Under the pieces are notes generated by a model. That model was not told the DNA's origin. It saw only the letters and a list, made by a program, of their open reading frames with translations, and ran no database searches. From Irpex lacteus (Eukaryota; Basidiomycota; Agaricomycetes; Polyporales; Irpicaceae): DNA of 64,000 nucleotides. How positions within the stretch are numbered: position 1 is the first letter of the stretch; each line of letters opens with the position of its first letter. Positions 54,093 through 64,000 of the stretch are shown here, in pieces. The position numbers were made by a program, and so were the translations under genes. The stretch lies in assembly GCA_001986395.2 (NCBI GenBank), contig MQVO02000007.1, positions 434,001 through 498,000 on the forward strand. Reading direction: 5' to 3'.

Positions 54093-56921
54093 TTATTGCA
54101 CCAAGCCAAGATCCTGGAGAAAACGTCAGAATCAGTATACCTTTGACTCAAGACTGTTAGGGCGAAGTTGCTACGATACGTACCTTATCAAGAGTCTTCT
54201 GTGCAATTGGATGGAACGCCGACCTATTCCTCTTGTAAATCTCAATCGTTGCGTCCTTATCCACAGCGAACGTCGCTCGCAAAATTTGCCTACAGAACTT
54301 CATACGTCCCTTGATGATACCAGTACCGTCCTCGCCCACAACCCACTTGTTAGCTTCCGCTACGAAGTGCTTTGCCGCCTCAGAAGAGGGTTCTCTCAAT
54401 GCCAGCTCGTAGAAGCGGTAGCGGAGCTCGACGTTAGGTGTAGTAGAGACGTGATAGAGGGTGCCGAGGTGAGAAACGTGGGAGGCGGGGAGTGAAGGGT
54501 AGGACTGGAGACGTTCGAGGAAGATAACTAGATCGCGCAAGGTGAGTATCTAGATATTGACGATAAGGTAAAGCTTCAAAAGCTAGACGTACTCTTCTGG
54601 TTGGAATTGAAACCATCAACATCAGAGGATTTGAAGTCAAGCTTGGTAAGGTCCGCAGTTGACCGGGAAGCATTCCATCGATCACTGGGAGGATGTCAGT
54701 TGTGTTCGAAGATGGATATGAGAGATCACATACGCCAATGCATACGCTGCCTCCGCTAGGCTGGTATCATACTCCAACTTGACTGGAAGTGAGAGTCCCT
54801 CTCCATGGAACCAAGCCTGTGGGCGTTATGTGTTACGAGGCAGATACCGTGATCAAGGTTCGTGATGCACTTACATCCCAGTCGATACTATCGAGCAGCT
54901 TGATCTTTTCCGGACCACCATGCTTCTCATAATAACCGTATAAATGATCCTTCCATTGCTGAGTAGTGATGCTCTTGCCCATGAACGTGTTCACGTAGTC
55001 GTTCACATAAGGCAGGAACACATCCAAACCACCAAGGGTTCGTTCTGGGGGACATGTTAGTAATCCGTACCCGGAGAACAACTCAATGATAGTCAGTACT
55101 TACCAATATGCAGAATTAGGTTTGCGCCCTTGTCATACGGGACCCTGGAGTACGCATCGTCCGGGTCTTCACCCTTCTCAAACTCGATTACGAGCCTCTG
55201 GTACTTGGTCTGATTTTCGTACAACTTCAACGCATCTTCAAGAGACTTAAGTCCAACTAAGTAGGAGAAGTCGCGTGCGGCAGGAGTGTAAAGTTTGGCA
55301 AGCAGAAGACGCTCCATCCAAGTTGTCCAGCCTTCGTTGAGCCAGAAGTGAGTGGCGTGGGCTTGGCTACGGTGATAAACGAACCAGTGAAAATTAGCGA
55401 CAGTCTCAGTTACAGGAGGGAGGCTACGCACGTAACACCGTTGCCGAACCAGGAGTGGGACAGCTCGTGTGCAACGACATCAACCTAAAGCAAATGGTGA
55501 GTTGTCATGCAATATCACGACGCGGCCAATTCCTTACCAATGTCCTATCGCCAGCGAGCAAAGCTAAATATCAAAGCGGGCATCAGTATCTCACTCAGCG
55601 AACAAAGTTCAACGACATACTAGGCGTAAGGAAAGATAAGCATGCATTTTCCTACAGGTTCATCAGCGAAAGTTGTGTTGTCGAAAGAATATGCGCTTAC
55701 CATTCCTCCGAAAGGGAATGACGGCGGCAACACCAGTAAGTCGTACACCTTGAAGCGATATGGCGGAAGAATCTCTTCCACTTTCTCCATGAACCTACAG
55801 ACCCAGTAAGCATCTACCATTCGTTAGAGATCAAACTGGTGATAGACCTACTTGTTGGTGTCTTCGCTGAACTCCCAATAAGCAGCGTCGATAAGCTCGG
55901 GCTCGGCCCATATGCCGGTGGTCCAGTCTTTACCGGGAATTCTCTCAAACCCTCGATAGACGACGTTTCCTGCTGCGACCGCTATGAGGTATGACGGAAT
56001 TGGCACGGACTGTGTACTCGGCCGTGAGTATGTGTAAACGAGGAAGAAGTGTGGATTTTAAGACAAGCATACCTGCTCGTATGTGTACGTCACGACATCC
56101 TTTCCGACGACCTTGCCACCATGTGCAGGACCTTCCGATGGCGGGGAAATGCGCACGGCGGAGAGAAGCACTGGTAGAACGGACTTGACAGTTGCCGAGT
56201 AGGTCTGGCGACAGTGATATTAGTACAAAGTTTTAATCTATGATTATTGTACATACAATTTTGACCGCGGATGTGTCTTGTACTGGGAGCAAAGAGCGAG
56301 CATAGATAGGCTGGCACTGGCTGAAAAGGTATGGGAACTTCTTCCCCTGCGTCTGCCTATCTCACGTCCATTAGCACGGCAACATGAGGATTTCCGCAAA
56401 GGTCATAAACGCACTCTTTATCCAAGAATTGCAGAGCGGTGCCGCCTTCAGTTGTTTGGTACCAGATTGTCGCCTTAAATGTAGATCCGGTGGTAGGCGG
56501 GGAAGGAAGAGTAATGCTGAGCGCCGATCCCATTACTGGATGGGATGGACCAAGATTGTACTATCCCGTTTCACTTTCATAAGTGTAATATACAGAGGTC
56601 GAAGCTGACTAACCTTTGCCGCACTCCCTTCAACCTCGACCTTCTCGATATCCAGAGCAAATACATCGAGGCTATCCATGTGCAATCATGGTCAGCGTGA
56701 TCATACATGACAAAATAATAAAGACACTCGATGGTTTATTATCAAGAAAGTACTGAGACGTACATGACTTCCTTTACCCCATTCTCCTTGACTGTAAAAG
56801 TATGTGTTGCGCTCCCAACAATCCGCTTCGCTTCGAAATCAACGGTCCAATCTAAATGGACATGGGTCGTAGTAATTTGAGTGTAGTTTGTCTGGGTTAT
56901 TGGGTCAATATCAACAGCCAT
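54093..56921 (-). CDS. M1 zinc aminopeptidase, leukotriene A4 hydrolase type (copy B)
   Basis: Minus-strand gene from ATG 56921 ([20 protein letters not shown]) to TAA 54095-54093. Blocks in order: [107 protein letters not shown] joined to [47 protein letters not shown], and the C-terminal repeat domain ([14 protein letters not shown] [22 protein letters not shown]) ending EKDL-like DLGLVQ through a last tiny exon. It therefore keeps the GxMEN and HExxH...E zinc sites. It differs clearly from copy A and is separated from it by about 15 kb of unrelated genes. Confidence 0.92.
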
Positions 56922-57658
56922 GGCGTTGTAAGAGTCTCCAGGAGTTGTTCAAGAAAGAAACACTGGCGACAGAGCTAGAGGCAAGCAGATCAGTGTGGCA
57001 CACAGGCGAGATCTCGATCGATTGCAGTCATGTGATTTCAATGCAGCCCTCAGCCAAAGAAAGGCGACGGTCAGAGCTTTTCACCGCGACGTCCATGATC
57101 ATGCCCGTGGCGTTGGCCGCAGAGCAGTAGTAAGTTCGGATGCTTTCACTGGTGAAACAAAAGCTCAGAAGCTGACAGCCCATGATACTGCGCAGATTAT
57201 TCGCTTCGTGCCTTGAGCTTCATCGTGTCACGACCATGTTCTCTGGGATATAGACGCAGTTCCCTGTCAACTCTTGTGGCAGCAACCTCTGGGAGACAAC
57301 TGACATCTACGCTGTTGCTGTGATATAACTCAACTCCGCGATTTACGTGTTTCAGATACCTGGTTGCATGCATCTTGTTGCGAAGTACCTAATCTATCTG
57401 GATGGTATCCCGAGCAAAAAGATGCCCGACAGACTGTGGTATAGAAGAAACAGAGACGTATCTTCGAAAAATTTCATGGAGAGATGATCATCACGTTACC
57501 GTGTGGCCGATAGTGCTGACTGTTCGGAGGACAGTGACGATCACGCAAAATGTCCCGCAGATCGCTCTCGTAAGTTGGGTACTAACGATGTTCAAATACC
57601 GAACCAAGGTAACGTTCTCCGCGGCGCTACTTTCTTTCTACAGCTGGTCTGTACCGAT
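56922..57658. other. Divergent upstream region, partly repeated at 63.3-63.7 kb
   Basis: Shared upstream region of aminopeptidase B (minus) and the DUF6534-like gene (plus). The part up to about 57213 is repeated with moderate divergence near 63347-63700. Plus-strand frames here have no motif. Confidence 0.5.
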
Positions 57659-59793
57659 ATGGACGCCATCGCAGTCGTACGCGAGGATCCGTTTGGCCCC
57701 CTTAATCTTCAAAACACCTTTGGTGCTGGACTACTTGGGGCATTTATCTCTGTTGGGTCAGTTTAGTACTCTGACAATCATAATTGTCTCTATTCTCATA
57801 TTTAGATAGTCTGCTAGGAATCACAACTCTGCAAGCATGGCTCTACTATCGTGGATATCCAGAGGATGGGCCATTTCTCAAAATATTTGTACGGCGTCCC
57901 ATTCTACAGCACTAGAGAAAACAACTAATGTCGATGTATAGGTTGGTGTTATAGTGTATGCTCTTTGCACATTTCGATGAACTATGCCACCATGCTCAGC
58001 CCCACATAGGTCTGTCGAACTCGCACGCTCGTCCTTAATTGTTACAGCGTGTTATCACTACCTCGTATTGGAATGGGGAAATATCGCAGTATTTGGTGAA
58101 GACTACTGGTTAGTCCATGCCCGATTTGTGTAACGCATGAATATCTTACGGATAATGTGTCAACCATGAAGGGCCCTCGACGTGAGTTGCTTTTATCATG
58201 CAAGGACACCACATCACTTACCAATTCTGCAATTACAGAGTATTCCATTGATGAACGTATGTTATTATAACCATCTAGTGACCAAGGTTGACCATCCTGT
58301 CTGCATCACAGCACATTGCAGAAGTCCTTGTGCATTCGTACTTTGCATTGAGGATCTGGATGTGTGAGTGATTCTCCCCGTATAAACATATTCTCGAGAG
58401 TACTGATCGAAGACAGTGAGCCGAGCAATGTCGGTGCAGTGCTGGGTCATGACCTCCGTTGTTGTGAGTAGGACACATGGCTTTTTCTTCCTCATTTCCC
58501 TAATGACCCTTTGATTTGCAGGTTATTCTGACATGGCTGAGCTTTGGTGAGCGTCGAAACAGTACCAGCACATCCACTCTGCTGACCAATGCTTTGCGCA
58601 GCGTTGGGAATCGGTGAGTAGAAACGATATTCTCAAGGTTCTCGAGCTTATACGATGACGTCCATCATACCAAAGTGTCATATGTAATCCTGTGCGTATG
58701 CCATACTCTATATTTTCCATCTGTTCGCGGTACTGACGCAGACTCGGCGTTTCCGTAGCTTGGATGCAAGTAGCTGGGTGACTTATGGCCAGGGTTTTCA
58801 AAAGGTGGGACTCGAATGGAATGCATGAATTCCAGTCATAATTTGGCAGTCATCTTCATAGATCATTTCTCCGATGGCGTTTTCTGCCTCCATTTCGACG
58901 GATATTGCGATCATGGTGTTTCTCATCGTGCTTCTAAATCGAGGGCGCACTGGGGTTGCGCGGTATGTCTCCTTTGTGTGGTGTTTTTTCGATGTCAGGT
59001 TATGCTGATACTAAAGGAATACTTCGAAGAACGGAAAGACTCGTCTCTACGTTGATGTTCTATATCGTTCAAGCGGGGATGATCACCGTGTGAGTATCAC
59101 GTCCCGACGAATCCTGATTAGCACTTATAACGAAGCAACTCTGTGGCGTGCATAACCAGAGCGGCGGACGCAGTCATCATCACTCTGGTAAGGCTCATTA
59201 TTACATCCTGTCGGCTCTCAATAACCATTTACGATTCATCTGCAGGACCAACTCATCAACCGCGTCGGATTCTCGTATATGAGTCTGTATGCAATAGTCG
59301 GGAACTGTGAGTTCACTGTCTGCGATACCTCCTAAATACTCCGGCTAACAGGCCATCCCTAGTGTATGCAAACTCATTCCTAGCGAGGTGAGCATCAAAC
59401 CTTTATGCTATGTGAACTGAAGCCGTTGAACCTCCTTCATAGTTTGAATGCTAGGGAAAGCCTACGGACTCATTTTACATCGAACTCTAGCTCCCTTGGT
59501 ATTGTGGTCACACCGATGCAATACGCACAACCCAACATTGTCCCGGTGAGGATTGGCCTCTTTGAACCGCTGCCAACGTTCAGCTTACGTATAATTTCTC
59601 TTAGTTGACGGCAGTCAGATCCAAAGACGATCAGCAATTGGAGAGCTGTCAGACAGCCGGTGGTGACGCCGTCGAATTCCCGGCGTGCCCGCGATGTCTG
59701 CGATGCGTGACTCCGTATTCTACCCATACATCACGGTCATTTTCGATTTATAGCTCAGACAGCAACTCGATGACCACCGGTATCATGGCGTAG
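57659..59793 (+). CDS. DUF6534-type seven-helix membrane protein of agaricomycetes
   Basis: Many tiny exons from ATG 57659 (MDAIAVVREDPFGPL). Recognisable parts, in order: NTFGAGLLGAFISV joined to DSLLGITTLQAWLYYRGYPEDGPFLKIF (helix 1), ISMNYATML, CYHYLVLEWGNIAVFGEDYW, HIAEVLVHSYFALRIWM, AFSASISTDIAIMVFLIVLLNRGRTGVA, GILRRTERLVSTLMFYIVQAGMITV, DQLINRVGFSYMSLYAIVGNLYANSFLASLNARESLR. The layout of alternating helices and short introns, the NARESLR end and the Trp-rich first helix match the large agaricomycete family with the DUF6534 tail. Function unknown; related proteins are often numerous in mushroom genomes. The ends of several mini-exons around 58200 are uncertain. Confidence 0.7.
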
Positions 59794-60354
59794 AACTTGA
59801 AGCTGAGAAGTTCGAATCACTAGCCTACTGCAAGTCTAGTACATCCTTCCTGCTGCCCTTTCGTTCCCATAACATACGCTGGTTCGTGATTAGTTTGTAT
59901 GGAAAACCCGGGCCTTCTATCATTATTATGATAACTTGAAGTTCTGCAAAAGAAGTGTCCATAGAATGTGGCAAGAAACTGATTGCATCTATGTTCTAAA
60001 TTCCCTACACAGAATGCCCCTCGGAGTGAATCAGTCACAGCCACCCTCTATCGTACTTGTACAGCTGCCAGTATCAGTACCAATCAGTGGCTCGGGATTG
60101 GCACGAGCGCTTCATGTCAATTACTGTAAACGCCTGAGCTCTCCTTGTGCACAACTACCGTGAGGCGCATCAGCCTGAGGCCTTGAAGCTTGAGGCCTGA
60201 GGGACAACTCTGCCCATTCTCCCTTTTAATCCAACGCAAGTCTCCAGAGCCTACCGATGTCTGTGCTTTACGGCGAACCAACTGGGCCGTCGAGCTTCGC
60301 CCTTGAAGTTCATTGGTTAACAGTGATAAATAGCAGATATCAGCAGTACGCTAC
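59794..60354. other. Spacer, no gene seen
   Basis: 3' flank of the DUF6534-like gene. Open frames show no motif. Confidence 0.4.
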
Positions 60355-60896
60355 TACAGTGCCCTGCGCTCAAAACCGACCGCTTGGCGCCCCATTTCTC
60401 GCTTTCGTATCTCACACTTCGCAGTGTCATGGATTACCTGGGAAACATGTAAAACGTACAGAAGACACATAGTAGTGTATATCTATCTCATTACTTTCCC
60501 CCTAAAGTACGTTTGAAATTTTGACGAGGCCAAAATTTGGACTCTCGAGTATATCTCGTATTTCCCACGATTTATTGAAGGCGTCTATCGGGCGTCAGTA
60601 GGACTTCCCTACGCAGAATGCAAGAACAATCATTTTATAACGTTGATAATCATGATTCCTACGCTTTCGTGCCGTACGGGAAGACATTTGTGAAGTAGTC
60701 TCTGCGTATTTAGCTCGTAAACAGCCAGCGCTTGAGTGAAAAGTGGATCCTGAAATTTGGACTAAGCGCCCAAAAACCGAAAAACGCAGATTTACGCTCA
60801 GCTTGCCTACTTTCCTTCCAAATCTCAAAGAACGAGGCCGAAACTCGAAATTTCAAGCTTCCCGAGAGAGGTCGGTTCTTAGCGCGGGGCACTGTA
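60355..60896. mobile_element. Non-autonomous DNA transposon (MITE), Tc1/mariner-pogo type
   Basis: A 538-base element (60357-60894) flanked by TA on both sides. The ends are inverted repeats: left CAGTGCCCTGCGCTCAAAAC, right end, read on the other strand, CAGTGCCCCGCGCTAAGAAC, both followed by CGACC. TA duplication and CAGTG ends are typical of pogo/Tigger-like Tc1/mariner elements. Subterminal pieces with AAATTTGGAC occur near both ends (60531 and 60757). No transposase frame fits inside, so the element should depend on an autonomous relative. Confidence 0.75.
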
Positions 60897-61002
60897 GTAC
60901 ACGTTGACAATCACAGCCTCCCAGGGACTACTTACTAGCTATAACTAGCGAAGTTCCTCCAGGGGAAGTTCAAGTTCTGCCTCGTCTTTTACCTTACGGT
61001 TA

Positions 61003-63140
61003 ATGGGTGCTGCAAAAATTGGTGAGTACTAGGCTCCATAGTTGCTTCTTAGTCCCTTGCTCTGATCTCTTAAGACAGTACAAATCCTGGACGAAGACAC
61101 CAAATGGTTGATAGTCCAATGTCTCTACGAAGATCTTCGGAGGATAGAATACTACGACTCAAGTCACAAATCCATACTCCATCGACTTAGCTGTGTATGT
61201 CACGACTGGGCAAGACCTTTCAGAACTCTACTCTTCCGCCGAGTGGTTCTCTTCTCAAAACCAGACTTAATAACTTTGACTACATTCACTCAATCTCCTC
61301 ACAGCCGAATGGCAGACGTCCTCGGCTCTCTCGACTTCATGCCTAACGCTAGTCTATTGGATGTCCCTTGGCTGCATCTAATACCCATCGCCCTCCGCAA
61401 GAATGTTCGCAAGCTTCACCTGGATAACCCCTTAGCAACAGCCACATCGCCGACTCTCTCGTCCATATTCATCTCACTTCCAAGGGCTCCGCCGACATGC
61501 TATGCACCCTTCACTCGATTGGATTTGTACAAGCACAAGTTTGGCCGCTTCCTAGAGTTCCAGCGGCTTGTGAGCGGCTTGCCTAACCTCGAGAGGCTAG
61601 GAGTTTACGAAGTCAGTTGGGGCGATGAGCACAGTCCCATACAGACAAGCGATCGGCTACGGCGTCCTCAGCGTCTGAGCTTGGTCTGTATCTCGGACTT
61701 AAGCAAGGCGTGGGATCTCCTTCGCTTGACTCCTCTGGATTTTGAGTCCCATGCAAGCCTTGAACGGCCCATGCAGGAGATATTGAAGCGCGTTTATACT
61801 CTTGAGGGCAACGTTGCTGGGAGCGTGATGCTTACACACATCGTTAAGCAAGAGGAAAGCGGTTCAAGTTGTACGCGTGAGTGAAGTGTTTTCTCCACTG
61901 TTCACTTATCTCAGCAAATGGGTAACTGATTCTAGTCCACTATACTTCCACAGAGCAGGTTAGGATAGCATCCACCTATCCAGGAGACATCGTTCGCTAC
62001 GTGTTGTCACGTACCTCTGTCTCAGAACCCTTCCTAGTGGACCTGGTTCATCTAACACTACGATTACAGCGTTTACCTCCCTCGGGAAACCGATATGACA
62101 CCCTTGTACGACACACCCTTCCTTCCCTCGCATCTATCCTCCTAAGCTCTTCTCCTCAAGTTCGAATCAGCATCGTAGGGCACCTCATGTTCAAAAACAG
62201 CTTCATTCGCGTAGAAGAAGACATATACCGATCTCTCGGCATACGCTCTCAAGTTCCAGGTACACCAACGCTATTCACACCGACCGTCTGTCGGGATCTC
62301 CACGTCGACCTTACCGAACTCGTCATACAGCTCATCGTGCCTTTTACTGAGCTCGCTCACGACCACGTACCCGACTTTAATGACCCGACCCCGGCACTTC
62401 AACGGACCGGATTCAACAATGTTTCGAGCTCGATGGAACTGGTGACGTTCGCTCAGGGAAGCCATGAGGCGGTATACGTCTGTGACGCGCTGCGTTCTCC
62501 TGGCGTACACTTGACCGATGGTGGAAAGGAGCCAATCAAGGATGAGTTGTGGCCAACTAAATTTCAAATAGAGGTAAGCACGATAGTCTTCTCCAAAGAA
62601 AGAAGGCTCCATGTTTTCAACAGTCGGTACTGACGAATAATGATCGTCTATGATGGGGTACAGTGGCCTGGACGCACGAGTCATCGCGCCTTCAAACGAA
62701 GCACTGACAACCTCGGAAAGACCATCCCAGGATATTACACGAAGTTGCAATGGGCGAGGGGTACCGCGCGAGCTGTCGAGTCCTTCTACGACGTACGTTC
62801 TCATGCACTCTAGCCTTTCTTTACATACCACGCATTCATACGTATCTCCAATGTTCTGCTTGGGCATCTGCTTCTACGTTGTTTTATTGACTTGTCGTCA
62901 TAGATCGCACTCAAAACTCCAATCACCTCACGCCAGGCCAGGAAGTGGGGCTCAGATACTTACAAATGGGATCTTCGTGAGATTTCACTCGAGCAACTCA
63001 TGGTCCTTGGGATACGACGGGTCTCGCCGACGCCCAGTAAAGGGGGGCTCGGGCGGATAACTATCGTCGTAGCAGTCCCATGGGACAAACGCTTGTTTGT
63101 TGACCGCCACAAGCAATGCATAGGTGGCTCGTCGGGCTAG
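61003..63140 (+). CDS. F-box-like protein of unknown target
   Basis: Exons from ATG 61003: a 19-base first exon, a long exon from 61079 to about 61876, one from about 61936 to 62572, then 62672 to about 62789 and 62905 to the stop at 63138-63140. The start VQILDEDTKWLIVQCLYEDLRR, followed by ILHRLSCVCHDWARPFRTLLFRRVVLF, matches the F-box pattern common in agaricomycetes. The middle contains leucine-rich irregular segments (NASLLDVPWLHLIPIALRKNVRKLHL, SGLPNLERLGVYE, VHLTLRLQRLPPS) as in substrate-binding parts. Two C-terminal exons, beginning WPGRTSHRAFKRS and IALKTPITSRQARK, extend the protein beyond the stop of the simple open frame at 62633. It would recruit a substrate to an SCF ubiquitin ligase; the substrate is unknown. 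Confidence 0.6.
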
Positions 63141-63228
63141 GTCTATCACATAGTTTGTTCATTTCAATCAGGGTTTGCTGAACGTGCTAATTTCATATGA
63201 AGCTGGTACGGGTTCAACCGTATGTCAG
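63141..63228. other. Short spacer before the aminopeptidase fragment
   Basis: The homology to aminopeptidase B stops abruptly near 63229. This short stretch shows no homology to the B gene. Confidence 0.4.
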
Positions 63229-63347
63229 GGTGTTGCATTCCCAATAATCCGCTTCGCTTCGAAACCAACGGTCCAATCCAAAAGGACATGGGTCGTAGTA
63301 ATTTGAGTGTAGTTTGTCTGTGTTATTGGATCAATATCGACATTCAT
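63229..63347 (-). pseudogene. 5' fragment of a third M1 aminopeptidase (LTA4H type)
   Basis: Reads [20 protein letters not shown] and on through LLDWTVGFEAKRIIGNAT, almost the same as the start of copy B ([38 protein letters not shown]). The match breaks inside the first coding exon (about 40 codons), so no enzyme can be made. The upstream sequence matches as well, so this is a broken segmental duplicate of the 5' end of copy B rather than a retrocopy. Confidence 0.85.
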
Positions 63348-63700
63348 GGCGGCGCAAGACTTTCCAGGAGTTGTTCAAGAAACTGGCAACAAAGCAAGAG
63401 GCAAGCGGCAGACTGCAGCAGATCGTGCCAGGCAGGCAGTACTAGTACTGTAGCACGGAAGAACACGAGCGAGATCTCGATCGATTGCAATCATGTGACC
63501 GCAACATAGTCCAATGATCAATCCAACTTCAAGTTTTTGTCGCGAAGTCCACATAATTGTACGCGTCACTGCGCAGCTGTGACGATGGCGTTTTCAAAGC
63601 AGTAGTAAGTTCAGAAGCTCTCACTACATCAAAAAATCGACCCCGAAAACTAACAACTCATATCGCGTAGATTACTTAAGTATTCGCTTCGTGTGCCACG
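63229..63700. repeat. Segmental duplicate of 56811-57213
   Basis: About 400-470 bases share clear similarity with the first coding exon and upstream region of aminopeptidase B in the same orientation. Shared landmarks include CGCTTCGCTTCGAAA, GACATGGGTCGTAGTAATTT, CCAGGAGTTGTTCAAGAAA, GCGAGATCTCGATCGATTGCA, GCAGTAGTAAGTTC and ATTCGCTTCGTG. The copies differ by many substitutions and some indels. Confidence 0.85.
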
Positions 63701-64000
63701 TAACTCGGTGCACAAGTCGCAAACGTGCAGGAAATTCTTCAAATGATTCGAGCATAGGCTTAGTCTCGACTCAAGGCGAATAAAGCATATGGCTGTCTAA
63801 GTAGCAATTGCTGTTTCTATTCCATCAGTTCAGTGCTGCTGCCCGCACGACGCTCGAACATCAACTATCAGGTTACCCGGATAGTTGCTGAATCGGACGG
63901 CGTTCCCGGCGCCCCACACGGCCTGCCTAATATCTATCGCTACGAACGATGCCTCAAATATACTTAACGACACTGACGGCAACTGGCAACTGCTGATCCG
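63701..64000. other. Right edge, no gene seen
   Basis: No coding exon is supported in the last 300 bases. Confidence 0.4.

Overview
This is nuclear DNA of a basidiomycete, most likely an agaricomycete (mushroom-forming) fungus. Almost every gene is cut by several introns of about 45-60 bases, and genes are packed on both strands. Several products are typical of Agaricomycetes: a dynein heavy-chain gene that holds only the tail (dhc1 of the split dhc1/dhc2 arrangement), a HAD-type drimane/albicanyl-diphosphate-like cyclase, DUF6534-type membrane proteins and GH76-like glycosidases with a membrane tail. All models come from reading the sequence; splice sites are inferred from GT/GC-AG signals and frame continuity.

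Layout. 0.5-2.2 kb: a HAD-type class II sesquiterpene cyclase (+). 2.5-6.7 kb: dynein heavy-chain tail (-). 7.3-9.0 kb: branched-chain 2-oxoacid dehydrogenase E2 (-), with an apparent frameshift pair. 9.5-10.7 kb: ChaC-type gamma-glutamylcyclotransferase (-). 11.1-11.8 kb: weak hypothetical gene (+). 11.9-14.0 kb: ATP sulfurylase (+). 14.2-16.1 kb: NUG1/nucleostemin GTPase (-). 18.2-20.1 kb: Hal4/Sat4-like kinase (-). 22.2-22.9 kb: ribosomal protein eL19 (+). 24.7-26.9 kb: Esa1 histone acetyltransferase (-). 27.1 kb: tRNA-Gly(GCC) (-). 27.5-32.1 kb: four small genes of unknown function, at least two of which look related. 32.3-34.0 kb: Vps4 (+). 35.0-35.6 kb: small acidic protein with a possible SH3/Tudor-like core (+). 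35.9-38.7 kb: leukotriene-A4-hydrolase-type M1 aminopeptidase, copy A (-). 39.2-41.2 kb: Dbf2/Sid2 kinase (-). 41.5-42.4 kb: Spc25 (+). 43.2-46.5 kb: Mam3/CNNM transporter-like protein (+). 47.5-50.0 and 51.5-53.9 kb: tandem GH76-like genes (+). 54.1-56.9 kb: M1 aminopeptidase copy B (-). 57.7-59.8 kb: DUF6534-like membrane protein (+). 60.36-60.89 kb: non-autonomous DNA transposon (MITE) with TA target duplication. 61.0-63.1 kb: F-box-like protein (+). 63.2-63.7 kb: broken third copy of the start of aminopeptidase B and its upstream region.

The left two thirds is mostly conserved housekeeping sequence: sulfur and glutathione metabolism, ribosome biogenesis, chromatin, mitosis and endosomal sorting. 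The accessory parts are the terpene cyclase at the left edge, the 27.5-32 kb island of small genes, and the right end (47-64 kb) with tandem and dispersed duplications plus a transposon. No complete biosynthetic gene cluster is visible: the cyclase sits beside a housekeeping gene, and any partners would lie left of base 1.

The strongest unusual observations are: the cyclase whose HAD nucleophile Asp is Glu; the tandem GH76 pair in which the 33-base exon encoding the catalytic Asp pair has lost its acceptor site and one base in copy 1; the cluster of small genes sharing an intron position; the third truncated aminopeptidase; and the MITE.
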